Origin: Nonomuraea jiangxiensis
Lineage (GTDB): Bacteria > Actinomycetota > Actinomycetes > Streptosporangiales > Streptosporangiaceae
DNA: 64,000 nucleotides
Direction of reading: 5' to 3'
NCBI RefSeq assembly: GCF_900099965.1
Contig: NZ_FNDJ01000020.1
Location: 1 to 64,000, forward strand
Positions within the stretch are counted from its first letter, which is position 1. Each line of letters begins with the position of its first letter. The position numbers were made by a program, and so were the translations under genes. The notes beneath the pieces are model-generated. The model saw only the letters and a program-made list of their open reading frames with translations, had not been told where the DNA came from and ran no database searches. Positions 9,746 to 17,931 of the stretch are shown piece by piece.

Positions 9746-10246
9746 TCACTCGCCGGTGACGCCGTCGATCCGCTCGCGCAGCAGATCCGCGTGGCCGTTG
9801 TGCCTGGCGTACTCCTCGATCATGTGGACGAGTATCCAGCGGTGCGTGCAGTCCCGCCCGTTGCGGTCGCCGACGGCCTCCAGGGATCGGGCGGCCGAGA
9901 TGGCACGGGCCCGGTCGATCTCGGCCTGCCAGGTGGCGAAGGTCTCCGCCACGGAGGCGGTGTCCACGTCGTTGAAGTCGGCGTCGTTGTCGAGGTCCTT
10001 GCCCCACAGCTTGGGGATGTCCTCACCGTTCAGAATCCGGCGGAACCACATGCGCTCGACGTGGGCCATGTGCCTGACCAGGCCCAGCAGCGACAGGGTG
10101 GAGGGCTCGGCGGAGCGCCGGCGCAGTTGCTCGTCGGACAGGCCCGCGCATTTGACGGCCAGGGTGCCGCGATGCCATTCGAGCCAGTTGTTCAGCACGG
10201 TCCGCTCGTCGCCGAGGAAAGGGGGAGGAGTGCGGGTATCGGTCAC
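9746..10246 (-). CDS. DinB-like (DUF664) family protein
   Basis: A 166-residue protein of the DinB/DUF664 four-helix-bundle group, which includes metal-binding mycothiol-dependent enzymes. The conserved region is NWLEWHRGTLAVKCAG, then LVRHMAHVERMWFRR (His near 60-63) and a C-terminal HMIEEYARHNGHADLLRE with the two His that complete the metal site. Start is GTG at 10246. The substrate is unknown. Confidence 0.82.
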   Translation of the reverse strand: MTDTRTPPPFLGDERTVLNNWLEWHRGTLAVKCAGLSDEQLRRRSAEPSTLSLLGLVRHMAHVERMWFRRILNGEDIPKLWGKDLDNDADFNDVDTASVAETFATWQAEIDRARAISAARSLEAVGDRNGRDCTHRWILVHMIEEYARHNGHADLLRERIDGVTGE

Positions 10247-10325
10247 GGGGTCCGACCTTATCCGGCGAGCGGTCCTGGCCTTCCACTGACGCGGCGTTCA
10301 ACTGGGAGCCCCCGCCGGCGTGGTG

Positions 10326-11039
10326 TCATCCCTGTGCCCCTCCGCCGACCCGGCGCTCTGTCCGGAAGAGGCGGCAGACCGCCTCACGTACCGTGTCATC
10401 CCTGACGCCGGCGATGAAGTCGTCGGGAGTGTTCCCGCACAGGCGCCGTAAGTGAGGGGATTCGTCCAGGAGGTCCTGGATGAGGGTTCGCTGGGAGGTC
10501 AGGCGGCGGGGGCGGCCCCGGGCGTCGGTGAGGCAGCCGTGCCGGCCCGTGTAGACGAAGGCGGAGGAGCCGTTCAGGGCGAGGGTGCGACGGTGGTAGT
10601 TGGGCTCGGTGAGGTCCAGCGCCGCGAGCTGGAGCTCGTCGAGCCAGAGCACGAACAGCCTGGAGGTCTCGCCGGGCGTGTCGATCGGCGCGGCCGGCAC
10701 GTAACCCCAGCGGCTCACGTGTGCGGAGACGCCCGGGGCGATGCCTGGCACGTCGGCCGTCGTCATGGGGACGACCGGGCGTACCCCGTGGTCGCGGAAC
10801 TTCCTGAGCACCTGGCTGGGCGCGGCGTTGGAGCCGACCGCGACCACCTTGTGGCGGGCGCTCATCGGCGGGCAGTCCAGGCGGGCCAGCAGGCCGGCCA
10901 GCGGCTCGTCACCGGCCTGCCACTCCCCCTCGGCCCGCAGCGGCACGTACGCGCGGTCGACCAGCACGCCGGGGTGCGGCGGGATCCTGCCGGGGTAGGT
11001 GAGCGGGCGCGAGATGGGGTCGTCCTCGAAAAGCTCCAC
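10326..11039 (-). CDS. Conserved hypothetical protein
   Basis: A soluble protein of about 237 residues with no domain I can name securely. A VAVGSNAAPSQVLRKF segment near residue 70 recalls the nucleotide- or substrate-binding loop of gamma-glutamylcyclotransferase-like proteins, but this is weak. There is no signal peptide or membrane segment. The start is uncertain: GTG at 11039 lies right behind a GGAGG, and a TTG at 11078 is also in frame. It follows the doxX-like gene closely, so the two may be co-transcribed. Confidence 0.65.
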   Translation of the reverse strand: MELFEDDPISRPLTYPGRIPPHPGVLVDRAYVPLRAEGEWQAGDEPLAGLLARLDCPPMSARHKVVAVGSNAAPSQVLRKFRDHGVRPVVPMTTADVPGIAPGVSAHVSRWGYVPAAPIDTPGETSRLFVLWLDELQLAALDLTEPNYHRRTLALNGSSAFVYTGRHGCLTDARGRPRRLTSQRTLIQDLLDESPHLRRLCGNTPDDFIAGVRDDTVREAVCRLFRTERRVGGGAQG

Positions 11040-11084
11040 CCCTCCAGCATGGCCGCCGCCGACCCGTGCACGCGCCAACCGGCG

Positions 11085-11498
11085 TCACCGGCCCGTGACG
11101 GAGGACCAGAGCCGAGCCGTGCTCTCCCTCCGGCCCCAGGCGATCACCGCGGAGAGCGCCAGCAGGATCAGTGGCAGCACACCACCACCGCCGAGCACGA
11201 ACAGCTCGGTCAGCGTCGCGCCGGCCATCAGCGCCACGAGCGCCAGCCCGGCGGGACCCGCGAGCCGCGGCACGAACAGCGCGACGGCCCCCAGCAGCTC
11301 CAGTACCCCGACGAAGTGGCGGAACCAGTCGCCGAGCCCGATCGCCTCGAACGTGGAGGCGGACGGCTCGGCGTTCGTGAACTTGCCCAGGGCCGACATC
11401 AGGAAAAATCCCGCCACGACCACCTGGAGGGCCCATAAGGCGATGCCGACGACGGTGCCGGCCCCGCGGGGCCGGGCCGGGCTCGATGCGCTGGTCAT
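11085..11498 (-). CDS. DoxX-family membrane protein
   Basis: A 137-residue integral membrane protein with four hydrophobic helices at about 15-36, 60-78, 82-98 and 103-123. The first helix ends in the family motif SALGKF. DoxX proteins take part in redox or thiol stress responses in some actinobacteria, but the exact role here is open. The ATG has GGAGG ten bases upstream. The downstream hypothetical gene starts within 50 bases. Confidence 0.82.
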   Translation of the reverse strand: MTSASSPARPRGAGTVVGIALWALQVVVAGFFLMSALGKFTNAEPSASTFEAIGLGDWFRHFVGVLELLGAVALFVPRLAGPAGLALVALMAGATLTELFVLGGGGVLPLILLALSAVIAWGRRESTARLWSSVTGR

Positions 11499-11619
11499 GA
11501 TCTTCAGCCTCCTCTGAACGTCGTGGCTTCGACGCTAGGTCCGGAGGCTGCGACGGAGAATCGATCCAGGTGCCGGGTGGGGGTGTACCTAGGTGCACTC
11601 GCCTGTCGTGACGTCTCCG

Positions 11620-12576
11620 TCAGAACATCGAGATGTGCACGTGGTCGTAGTGGTTCTCCGTGACGCTGCCGCGGTCCGCCATCGAGCGCCAGCCGGAGCC
11701 CATGTTGATGCGCTGCTTCCAGATCACGTACTTGACGCCCAGCCTGCCCTTGTTCTTGAGGGCCCAATCCGCGATCCGGTCGCCCAGGGCGTTGTTGGCG
11801 GAGCTGGGGATCGTGCCGCCGGAGCTCATCATGAAGTCGCAGGCCCGGCCGAGCGGGTGCTCGCCGCTGGCGCCGGCGCGGAAGCAGCCCACCGTGAACG
11901 GCAGCGCGAAGTTCTTCTCCAGCTGCGCCCGCATCAGCCGCGTACGCTCGGTGATGTTGTCCGTGCCCGCGGGCAGCTCGGGCGCCCAGGTGCCGTCGCC
12001 GTTACGGCCGGGACCGAACGGCACGAGGTCCTCCAGCTTCTTGCGGATGTCCTTGATGACGTCCTCGGCCTCGTCGCGCTGCCCGGCCACCTCGTCGGTG
12101 TCCTCGCGGATCCTGGCCGCCAGGGCCGTGGCCTCGTCGGCGGCCTTCTTGCGGTCGTCGCGGGCCTTGGCCACGGACCGCACGACGGCCTGCTGCTCGG
12201 CCGTGACCTGCTCGATCAGGGCCGCCTCCGGGCCGTTCTCGGGCACCATGAAGGCGGGCACCGAGGTGGTGCCGTTCTGGTAGCGCAGCCTGGCGATCTC
12301 GCCGACGCGCTGCTCGGCCGTCGTCAGCGTACGCTCGGCGGTCGCCAGGCGCTCCTTGGCCGTCTTGGCGTTCTGTTGCGCCTTGGCCAGCTCGACCCGC
12401 TTGAGGTTGTACTTCTCGATGAGCTTGTCGACCTTGCCGTTGAGCTGCTTGAGCTGGGCGCGGAGCTGAGCCTCCGTGGGTTTGGGGGCAGCCGACGCGA
12501 CGGTCGCGGGAACGAGGGCGACAGCGGCGGCGGTGATGAGACCAATGGCAAGCGTCGCGGGGGACGAAACCGCCAA
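11620..12576 (-). CDS. Secreted coiled-coil protein with ARB_07466-like C-terminal domain
   Basis: A 318-residue exported protein that probably acts at the cell wall. A signal peptide (hydrophobic core about 8-28) ends in a likely cleavage site after VASA. A long charged coiled coil covers about 35-180. The C-terminal domain (about 205-318) has a cysteine pair near CFRAGASGEHPLGRACDFM and ends in YDHVHISMF, the H-P-x-G-x-A-x-D and HxH pattern of the ARB_07466/peptidase-M15-like fold. The start is a TTG at 12576 with GAGAGGAAA upstream. A ydaO-type riboswitch directly precedes it, as for several actinobacterial cell-wall hydrolases. Confidence 0.85.
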   Translation of the reverse strand: MAVSSPATLAIGLITAAAVALVPATVASAAPKPTEAQLRAQLKQLNGKVDKLIEKYNLKRVELAKAQQNAKTAKERLATAERTLTTAEQRVGEIARLRYQNGTTSVPAFMVPENGPEAALIEQVTAEQQAVVRSVAKARDDRKKAADEATALAARIREDTDEVAGQRDEAEDVIKDIRKKLEDLVPFGPGRNGDGTWAPELPAGTDNITERTRLMRAQLEKNFALPFTVGCFRAGASGEHPLGRACDFMMSSGGTIPSSANNALGDRIADWALKNKGRLGVKYVIWKQRINMGSGWRSMADRGSVTENHYDHVHISMF

Positions 12577-12581
12577 GGGGA

Positions 12582-12728
12582 CTTTTCCTCTCCCTCTGCC
12601 TGCCGGGTTAGCTGCGGGTTCGGGCGTGGGAGGCGCCTACCACCCAAGTGGATTCACCCGCTGGTGCGATGGGTCCCCGGCTCCCGGGCAACACGCCCGG
12701 GATTAGGCGTGCAACGGCTGTTATCGCC
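12582..12728 (-). promoter_or_regulatory. c-di-AMP riboswitch (ydaO/yuaA type)
   Basis: On the minus strand the leader carries the ydaO landmarks in order: CGCCTAATCC, a GC hairpin around CCCGGGC/GCCCGGG, then GAGCCGGGGACCCA, CGGGTGAATCC, GGTAGGCGCC, CGAACCCGCAGCTAACCCGG, and an exit to GGGAGAGGAAA. In actinobacteria this class sits before resuscitation-promoting factors and other wall hydrolases and switches them off when c-di-AMP is high. It lies immediately upstream of the secreted coiled-coil protein gene. The ends are approximate. Confidence 0.88.
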
Positions 12729-12787
12729 GGTGCATATCGGGATATTAGTGGTAGATCACGAGTCATGCGACCTTAACTAGAAATCTA

Positions 12788-13867
12788 TTAGTGATCTACT
12801 TGTGACCGAAGCATGCGTGCGGCCTCCTCCGGCAGCACGTCGTTGACGAAGGCCCCCATCGCCGACTCCGAGCCGGCCAGGTATTTCAGCTTCCCGGGCG
12901 CGCGCCTGATGCTGAACAGCTCCAGATGCAGGTACGCCAGCTCCCTGTCCTGGCGGACCGGCGCCTGGTGCCAGGCCGAGATGTACGGCATCACCACGCC
13001 GAACAGGTCGTCGAACGCCCGCAGCACGGAGGTGTAGAGCGGGGCGAACGCCGCCCGCTCGGCCTCCGACAACGCCGCCAGGTCGGGCACCTGCCGGTGC
13101 GGATAGATGTGCACCTCGAACGGCCACCGGGCCGCGGCGGGCACGAAGGCCGTCCACAGCTCGTTGGCGGCCACCACCCGCGTCCCCGTGGCCCGCTCGG
13201 CCGCCAGCACGTCGGCGAACAGGTTTCCCGGGCCCCGGTGCCGGGCGGCGGCGCCGAGCTGGAGCCTGGTCCTGGGCGTCACGTACGGATAGGCGTAGAT
13301 CTGGCCGTGCGGGTGGGCGAGCGTGATGCCGATCTCCTCACCCCGGTTCTCGAAGACGAACACCTGCTCCACGCCCTCGATCCCGGACAGCTCGGCCGTC
13401 CGGTCGGCCCACGCCTCCATGACCAGGCCGACCTGGGCGTCGGAGAGCCGGGAGAACGAGGAGGAGTGCTCCGAGGTAAAGCACACCACCTCACACCGCC
13501 CCACCCCCGGCCGCACCTGACTCAAACCGCCCACCTCGTGATAAGTCCCGAAATTTCCAGAAAAAGAGGGGAAGCGGTTCTCAAAGACCACCACGTCGTA
13601 GTCGTACGCCGGGATCTCCGTCGACCGCGTGTCCGACGACGGGCACAACGGGCACTCGGCCGCCGTCCCCGCCGGCTGGAACGTCCGCGTCTGCCGGTGC
13701 CCCGCGACCGCGATCCACTCCTCGGTCAGCGGATCGTAACGCAGCTCCGAGGCCACCGGCCGGGGTTCGAGCGGGCGCCGGTCGATCGCGCTCCTGTCAG
13801 CGTCGTCCCGCCGGTCGAAGTAGATCAACTCCCGGCCGTCGGCCAGGTGGGTGATGGTGCGTTTCAA
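12788..13867 (-). CDS. galT: Galactose-1-phosphate uridylyltransferase
   Basis: Leloir pathway enzyme: UDP-glucose plus galactose-1-phosphate gives glucose-1-phosphate plus UDP-galactose. The active-site motif HPHGQIYAYP holds the uridylylated His, a CPLC pair near residue 60 binds metal, and a second His-rich segment (FEVHIYPHRQ) is present. The protein is 359 residues, starting at the TTG at 13867, which has GGAGGG upstream and overlaps the deoR stop as TTGA. That overlap implies translational coupling to the regulator. galK and galE are not adjacent. An inverted repeat (GTAGATCAC at 12751 and its complement at 12791) spans the stop and may terminate transcription. Confidence 0.93.
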   Translation of the reverse strand: MKRTITHLADGRELIYFDRRDDADRSAIDRRPLEPRPVASELRYDPLTEEWIAVAGHRQTRTFQPAGTAAECPLCPSSDTRSTEIPAYDYDVVVFENRFPSFSGNFGTYHEVGGLSQVRPGVGRCEVVCFTSEHSSSFSRLSDAQVGLVMEAWADRTAELSGIEGVEQVFVFENRGEEIGITLAHPHGQIYAYPYVTPRTRLQLGAAARHRGPGNLFADVLAAERATGTRVVAANELWTAFVPAAARWPFEVHIYPHRQVPDLAALSEAERAAFAPLYTSVLRAFDDLFGVVMPYISAWHQAPVRQDRELAYLHLELFSIRRAPGKLKYLAGSESAMGAFVNDVLPEEAARMLRSQVDH

Positions 13868-14643
13868 CTCGGGCCCTCCGCGATGATCAGTTGTCCGGCC
13901 CGTTCGGCCAGCTCGGTACGTGCCTGCTCGGACAGCCCCGCGTCGCTGACGACCACGTCGGCCTCGGTCAGCTCGGCGATGGTGCTGATGCCGACCGTGT
14001 TCCACTTGGTGTGGTCGGCGGGGACGACCAGCCGGTGCGCGGCCGTCACCAGCTCTCTGTCGGTCTCGGACTCCAGCAGGTTGGGCGTGGTGAACCCGGC
14101 GCGCACGCTCATCCCATGGACGCCGAGGAAGAGCGTGTCCACGTGCAGGCGGCGGATCGCGGCCACGGCCACCGGGCCCACCAGGGCGTCGGACGGCGTG
14201 CGTACGCCGCCGGTGAGCACGACCGTGCGGTCGGCGCGCGGGTTGCGGTGGAAGACGTCGGCGACGGGGATCGAGTTGGTGATCACGGTCAGCTCGGGCA
14301 CGGAGATCAGGTGGTGGGCCAGGGCCCACGTGGTGGTCCCCGCGGACAGCGCCACGGCCGTGCCGGGGCGCACGAGCCGCGCGGCCTCCCGGGCGATGAT
14401 CTCCTTCTCCTGCTGCTGGCGGGCGGACTTGGCGGTGAAGCCGGGCTCCTCGGTCGAACCGGGGCCGAGCGCGGTGGCGCCGCCGTGCACCTTCTCCAGG
14501 AGTCCGCGTTCGGCCAGCACCTCCAGGTCGCGGCGTATGGTCATGTCAGAAACGCCGAGCTCGCGTACGAGGTCGGCGACCCGGACGCCGCCGCTGCTGC
14601 GCACGCGTTCCAGGATCGTCTGTTGACGCTGCTGTGCGAGCAC
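13864..14643 (-). CDS. DeoR-family transcriptional regulator
   Basis: A sugar-responsive repressor of 259 residues. The N-terminal DeoR helix-turn-helix (about 18-52, ...VSDMTIRRDLEVLAERGLLEKVHGGA) is followed by the DeoR sensor domain, which resembles sugar-phosphate isomerases and contains ALSAGTTT and VLTGG motifs. The GTG at 14643 has AAGGAG six bases upstream. It is coupled by overlap to galT, so it most likely controls galactose metabolism and its own operon. The inducer is probably a phosphorylated sugar, from family knowledge. Confidence 0.92.
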   Translation of the reverse strand: MLAQQRQQTILERVRSSGGVRVADLVRELGVSDMTIRRDLEVLAERGLLEKVHGGATALGPGSTEEPGFTAKSARQQQEKEIIAREAARLVRPGTAVALSAGTTTWALAHHLISVPELTVITNSIPVADVFHRNPRADRTVVLTGGVRTPSDALVGPVAVAAIRRLHVDTLFLGVHGMSVRAGFTTPNLLESETDRELVTAAHRLVVPADHTKWNTVGISTIAELTEADVVVSDAGLSEQARTELAERAGQLIIAEGPS

Positions 14644-14785
14644 GCCCGCTCCTTCCAACAGATTCCACCAAATTATGACATGCGATTGTTGGGGAATGTT
14701 AGGTCGCCGTGGAGTGCTTGCGCGACTACGTGCGGGAGAGAGACGTTGGTGAGTCACGACGCACCGATTTACCGGAGGCGAGCTT

Positions 14786-14863
14786 ATGGCCAGGCGCTCA
14801 CGCAAGGGCAAGGCACGCAGGAAGAAGAAGGCGAACCACGGCAAGCGTCCCACCGCACGTTGA
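14786..14863 (+). CDS. 50S ribosomal protein bL37 (small actinobacterial subunit protein)
   Basis: A 25-residue, very basic peptide, MARRSRKGKARRKKKANHGK followed by RPTAR. A strong GGAGG lies seven bases before the ATG and a perfect hairpin terminator follows the stop. The sequence and especially the ANHGKRP end match the bL37 protein described from mycobacterial large ribosomal subunits, where it sits in rRNA near the peptidyl transferase centre. It stands alone, divergent from deoR and convergent with the trpB2 gene. Confidence 0.75.
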   Translation: MARRSRKGKARRKKKANHGKRPTAR

Positions 14864-14864
14864 C

Positions 14865-14892
14865 GGGTGGCCGCCCGCGCCGGCGGCCACCC
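14865..14892. terminator. Bidirectional terminator between bL37 and trpB2
   Basis: A perfect 11-bp stem (GGGTGGCCGCC / GGCGGCCACCC) with a 6-base loop, one base past the bL37 stop. The trpB2-like gene ends on the other side, so the hairpin can serve both. Confidence 0.8.
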
Positions 14893-14918
14893 CGGACCAC
14901 CCGGCGGCCCGGTCGATC

Positions 14919-16232
14919 TCAGCCGGGCAGTTCGGTGAGAGCCTGCTCGATGCGGTCCTGCGGGAGCGTGTGGTCCTCCAGCCCTCCGGCCAGGTAACGG
15001 TCGTAGGCGCCCAGGTCGAAGTGACCATGGCCGCACAGCGCGGTGAGGATGACCTTCTCCTCGCCGCTCTCCTTGCAGCGCAGGGCCTCGGCGATGGTCT
15101 CGGCCAGCGCGTGTGTGGGCTCGGGAGCGGGCACGATGCCCTCCGTCCTGGCGAAGCGGACGCCGGCCTCGAAGCACTCGTTCTGGGAGCGGGTGACGGC
15201 CTCGAATAGGCCCAGCTCGTACATGTGGGACAGCAGCGGCGACATGCCGTGATAGCGCAGGCCGCCCGCGTGGATCGGGTCGGGTACGAACGTGTGCCCG
15301 AGCGTGTGCATCTTGAGCAGCGGCGTGAGCCCCGCGGTGTCGCCGAAGTCGTAGGCGTAGACGCCGCGCGTGAACGACGGGCAGGCGGCCGGCTCGACGG
15401 CGCGGAACACCGTCTTGATCCGCCCCGCCAGCTTCTCGCGCATGAATGGGAAGGCGAGGCCGGCGAAGTTCGAGCCGCCGCCGGTGCAGCCGATGACCAG
15501 GTCGGGCAGCTCGGGGAGCTGGTCGAGCGCCTCCTCGCCGATCACCGTCTGGTGCATGAGCACGTGGTTGAGCACCGAGCCGAGCGCGTAGCGGGCGTCG
15601 GGCGTCGCCGCGGCCACCTCGACGGCCTCGCTGATCGCGATGCCCAGGCTGCCGGGCGAGGCGGGATCGTCGGCCAGCGCCTTGCTGCCCGAGCCGGTCA
15701 GGGAGGACGGGCTGGCGTGCACGGTGGCGCCGTAGACGTGCATGAGCGAGCGCCGGTACGGCTTCTGGTCGTAGGAGGCGCGAACCATCCAGATCTGGCA
15801 TTCCACATCGAACTGGGAGCAGGCGAACGCCAGCGCCGATCCCCACTGCCCGGCCCCCGTCTCGGTGGTGAGCAGCCGCACGCCCTCCTTGGCGTTGTAG
15901 TACGCCTGGGGCACGGCCGTGTTCGCCTTGTGCGACCCGGCGGGCGAGACGCCCTCGTACTTGTAGTAGATCCTGGCCGGCGTGCCGAGCGCCCTCTCCA
16001 GGCGGCGGGCCCTGATCAGCGGCGTCGGCCGCCAGAGCCGGTAGACGTCGAGCACCTCCTGCGGGATCGGCACGTACCGCTCCCCGCTCACCTCCTGGCC
16101 GATCAGCTCCATCGGGAAGAGCGGGGCCAGGTCGCCGGGCCCGACGGGCTCCCGCGTGCCGGGATGCAGCGGCGGTGGCGGTGGAGCGGGCAGGTCGGGA
16201 ACGATGTTGTACCAGTTGCTCGGGATCACCAT
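14919..16232 (-). CDS. TrpB2-type tryptophan synthase beta chain
   Basis: A PLP enzyme of the TrpB2 group (437 residues), which makes tryptophan from indole and serine or acts on related substrates. The PLP lysine lies in AGSHKANTA, a glycine loop GCTGGGSNF binds the cofactor phosphate, and ETGAGQWGSA is the family signature. The long proline-rich N-terminus is usual for TrpB2 rather than TrpB1. The start is ATG 16232; the frame stays open far upstream but that part is antisense to the neighbour. No other trp gene is present, which fits the lone TrpB2 paralogue pattern. A dedicated serine deaminase-like role has been suggested for some relatives. Confidence 0.9.
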   Translation of the reverse strand: MVIPSNWYNIVPDLPAPPPPPLHPGTREPVGPGDLAPLFPMELIGQEVSGERYVPIPQEVLDVYRLWRPTPLIRARRLERALGTPARIYYKYEGVSPAGSHKANTAVPQAYYNAKEGVRLLTTETGAGQWGSALAFACSQFDVECQIWMVRASYDQKPYRRSLMHVYGATVHASPSSLTGSGSKALADDPASPGSLGIAISEAVEVAAATPDARYALGSVLNHVLMHQTVIGEEALDQLPELPDLVIGCTGGGSNFAGLAFPFMREKLAGRIKTVFRAVEPAACPSFTRGVYAYDFGDTAGLTPLLKMHTLGHTFVPDPIHAGGLRYHGMSPLLSHMYELGLFEAVTRSQNECFEAGVRFARTEGIVPAPEPTHALAETIAEALRCKESGEEKVILTALCGHGHFDLGAYDRYLAGGLEDHTLPQDRIEQALTELPG

Positions 16233-16282
16233 CCCAGTCTGCGCCCGTCGCACGCCGCGTACCAGTGCGACAGGCCGCCCGC

Positions 16283-16912
16283 TCACTCCCTGACCAGCAG
16301 GGCCGGGCGCTCCGGGTGATCGGCCCTGACGACGACGTCGGCCGCCTGCTGGGGCCGCGCCTCGCGCTCGTAGCGGGCGTAGGCGGGCAGCCGCCACCGC
16401 TCGTCCTCCGGCGTGCCGCGCTCCAGCGCCCCCGCCGACAGCCAGACGTGCACGCTCAGGTCGAACCCCAGCCCCCGCCCCAGCAGCAACGTCCCGTCCA
16501 CCACCACGACCCCGCCCGCGGGTACCTCCGCGTACGGCACCCGGTAGGCCCGGTCCACCCGGCTGTCCCACAGGGCCGGCAACACCCGTCCCGGCCCGCC
16601 GGGGTCCAGCGGCTCCAGCACCTCCCGCCGGAGCGCCTTGACGTCGAGCCAGTCCTCGTAGAAGGCGTCCGGATCCGTCCTGCCGTGCTCCAGCCGCAGC
16701 GAGGCGGGCCGCAGGAAGTCCCCCGCCGACACCCGCAGCACGGGCCGCCCGCGCAGCTTGAGCGGCGCCACGAGCCCGTCGGCGAGCCACGCGGGCCGCG
16801 CGGGCGGGGCCCCGTCGACGGCGACCCGCACCCAGGCGTCCCGCGGCGACCCGGAGATCCGCTCGGCCAGGTCTTCCACCAGAACGTCCCAGGAGATCGC
16901 TCGCGCACGCAT
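16283..16912 (-). CDS. Uridine kinase-like protein lacking the P-loop
   Basis: A 209-residue protein similar in layout to actinobacterial uridine-kinase-like proteins: VRVAVDGAP at residues 28-36 in place of Walker A, then VSAGDFLRPASLRLEHGRTDPDAFYEDWLD (the substrate-binding part of the kinase fold), and VVVVDGTLLLG (Walker B-like). The GxxxxGK[ST] motif is absent: the expected loop reads GAPPARPAW. It may therefore be a pseudoenzyme or bind phosphate differently. The neighbours are trpB2 downstream and an alpha/beta hydrolase upstream, all on one strand. Confidence 0.72.
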   Translation of the reverse strand: MRARAISWDVLVEDLAERISGSPRDAWVRVAVDGAPPARPAWLADGLVAPLKLRGRPVLRVSAGDFLRPASLRLEHGRTDPDAFYEDWLDVKALRREVLEPLDPGGPGRVLPALWDSRVDRAYRVPYAEVPAGGVVVVDGTLLLGRGLGFDLSVHVWLSAGALERGTPEDERWRLPAYARYEREARPQQAADVVVRADHPERPALLVRE

Positions 16913-16965
16913 CGAGATCAGCTTACGACCCCCGCCAAGCCCCCTCGGCCGGGAACTTCCTGACC

Positions 16966-17535
16966 TCAGAGCTCCTGGACGAAACGCGACATGGCCGCGG
17001 TCACTTGCTTGAGCATCTCGACGGACTCGACCGGATCGTCGGTCTCCAGGCCGTGGTGGGCGCCGGGGATCTCGACGTACGGGTGGGCCAGGGACCGTAC
17101 GAGCTCCCCGTCCCAGGAACGGTCGGCGGTGCCCCCGACCAGCAGCGTGGGAGCCTGGCTACGGCGCAGCGCCGCGACGACGCCCTCCCGCCCGAGCAGC
17201 GGGGTCAGCCAGATCGCGGGCAGCCCGCGCTCGGCGGCCAGCGGCGCCGCGCAGGCGCCCAGCGACTTGCCGACCAGCAGCACGTGCCGGGCCTGTACGC
17301 CGTCGAGCGCGCTTCGCGCCTGGTCCATGACCCACGCCTCCCAGTCGGTGGCAGGATCCGCCGGCGGCTGCCACCAGACCTCCCGCACGGTCCACCCGCG
17401 ACGGACGAGGATGCCGCGGGCGAAGTGGAGCAGAGGGCGGGCAGGCACGTAGCCCATGCCGGGAAGGAGGACGGCCACACGATCGGGATCACCTTCGACC
17501 AGGGTGGGGACTCCGAAGACCGCTTCAGGTGCCAC
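16966..17535 (-). CDS. Alpha/beta hydrolase
   Basis: A small (189-residue) serine hydrolase. The nucleophile elbow is VGKSLGA at about 89-95, the acid is likely in GGTADRSW, and the His in GAHHGLE. The N-terminus has VAVLLPGMGY, the oxyanion-hole region. There is no signal peptide, so it is cytoplasmic. The short length puts it in the dienelactone-hydrolase/YdeN-like group of small hydrolases. Substrate unknown. Start GTG at 17535. Confidence 0.8.
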   Translation of the reverse strand: MAPEAVFGVPTLVEGDPDRVAVLLPGMGYVPARPLLHFARGILVRRGWTVREVWWQPPADPATDWEAWVMDQARSALDGVQARHVLLVGKSLGACAAPLAAERGLPAIWLTPLLGREGVVAALRRSQAPTLLVGGTADRSWDGELVRSLAHPYVEIPGAHHGLETDDPVESVEMLKQVTAAMSRFVQEL

Positions 17536-17607
17536 CCGAGGAGTCTAGGCCGACCCGGCCCGCCGTCTCCGCTCCATTTTTCCGCGGCGGAATGTCGGAA
17601 GACCACG

Positions 17608-17642
17608 AAGGCCAGGCCCCCGAACCCGGTTGACCTGGCCTT
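17608..17642 (-). terminator. Terminator of tRNA-Gly
   Basis: A perfect 9-bp stem (AAGGCCAGG / CCTGGCCTT) starting nine bases past the 3' end of tRNA-Gly on the minus strand. Confidence 0.65.
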
Positions 17643-17650
17643 TCGCCATC

Positions 17651-17724
17651 TGGAGCGGACGACGGGAATCGAACCCGCGTAGCTAGTTTGGAAGACTAGG
17701 GCTCTACCATTGAGCTACGTCCGC
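17651..17724 (-). tRNA. tRNA-Gly (anticodon TCC)
   Basis: A full cloverleaf on the minus strand: acceptor GCGGACG pairs with CGTCCGC, the anticodon stem CTAGT/ACTAG closes a loop with TCC, the T-arm holds GGTTCGATTCC, and CCA is encoded. It is 74 bases long and reads GGA codons. Confidence 0.96.
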
Positions 17725-17813
17725 GCGAACCGGTCGGAGTCTGGTCTAGACTTCATCCGGTCGTCAGGGCGTAAGCGTACCGGAGTCGCGGACCGCATGC
17801 GCAACCGACGAGA

Positions 17814-17890
17814 CGGGGCGTGGCGCAGCTTGGTAGCGCGCTTGCTTTGGGAGCAAGAAGTCGCAGGTTCAAATCCTGTCGCCCCGACCA
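17814..17890 (+). tRNA. tRNA-Pro (anticodon TGG)
   Basis: A full cloverleaf: acceptor CGGGGCG pairs with CGCCCCG, the anticodon stem CTTGC/GCAAG closes a loop with TGG, the T-arm holds GGTTCAAATCC, and CCA is encoded. It is 77 bases long. tRNA-Pro 3' ends are frequent attachment sites for actinomycete integrative elements, and an integrase remnant lies just downstream. Confidence 0.96.
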
Positions 17891-17895
17891 GCTCA

Positions 17896-17924
17896 AAGGC
17901 CCCATCCGATGAGGATGGGGCCTT
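17896..17924 (+). terminator. Terminator of tRNA-Pro
   Basis: A perfect 12-bp stem (AAGGCCCCATCC / GGATGGGGCCTT) with a 5-base loop and a T-rich tail, six bases past tRNA-Pro. Confidence 0.85.
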
Positions 17925-17931
17925 CTGCTTG

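Noticed and set aside
12751..12799. Inverted repeat around the galT stop as an operator
   Set aside because: One arm is the end of the coding sequence. A terminator role is as likely, so I mention it only under galT.
13864..15846. Long version of the DeoR frame reaching upstream to 15846
   Set aside because: The part beyond 14643 is antisense to the bL37 gene and overlaps the trpB2 gene in another frame, with no family similarity; the GTG at 14643 has the proper binding site.
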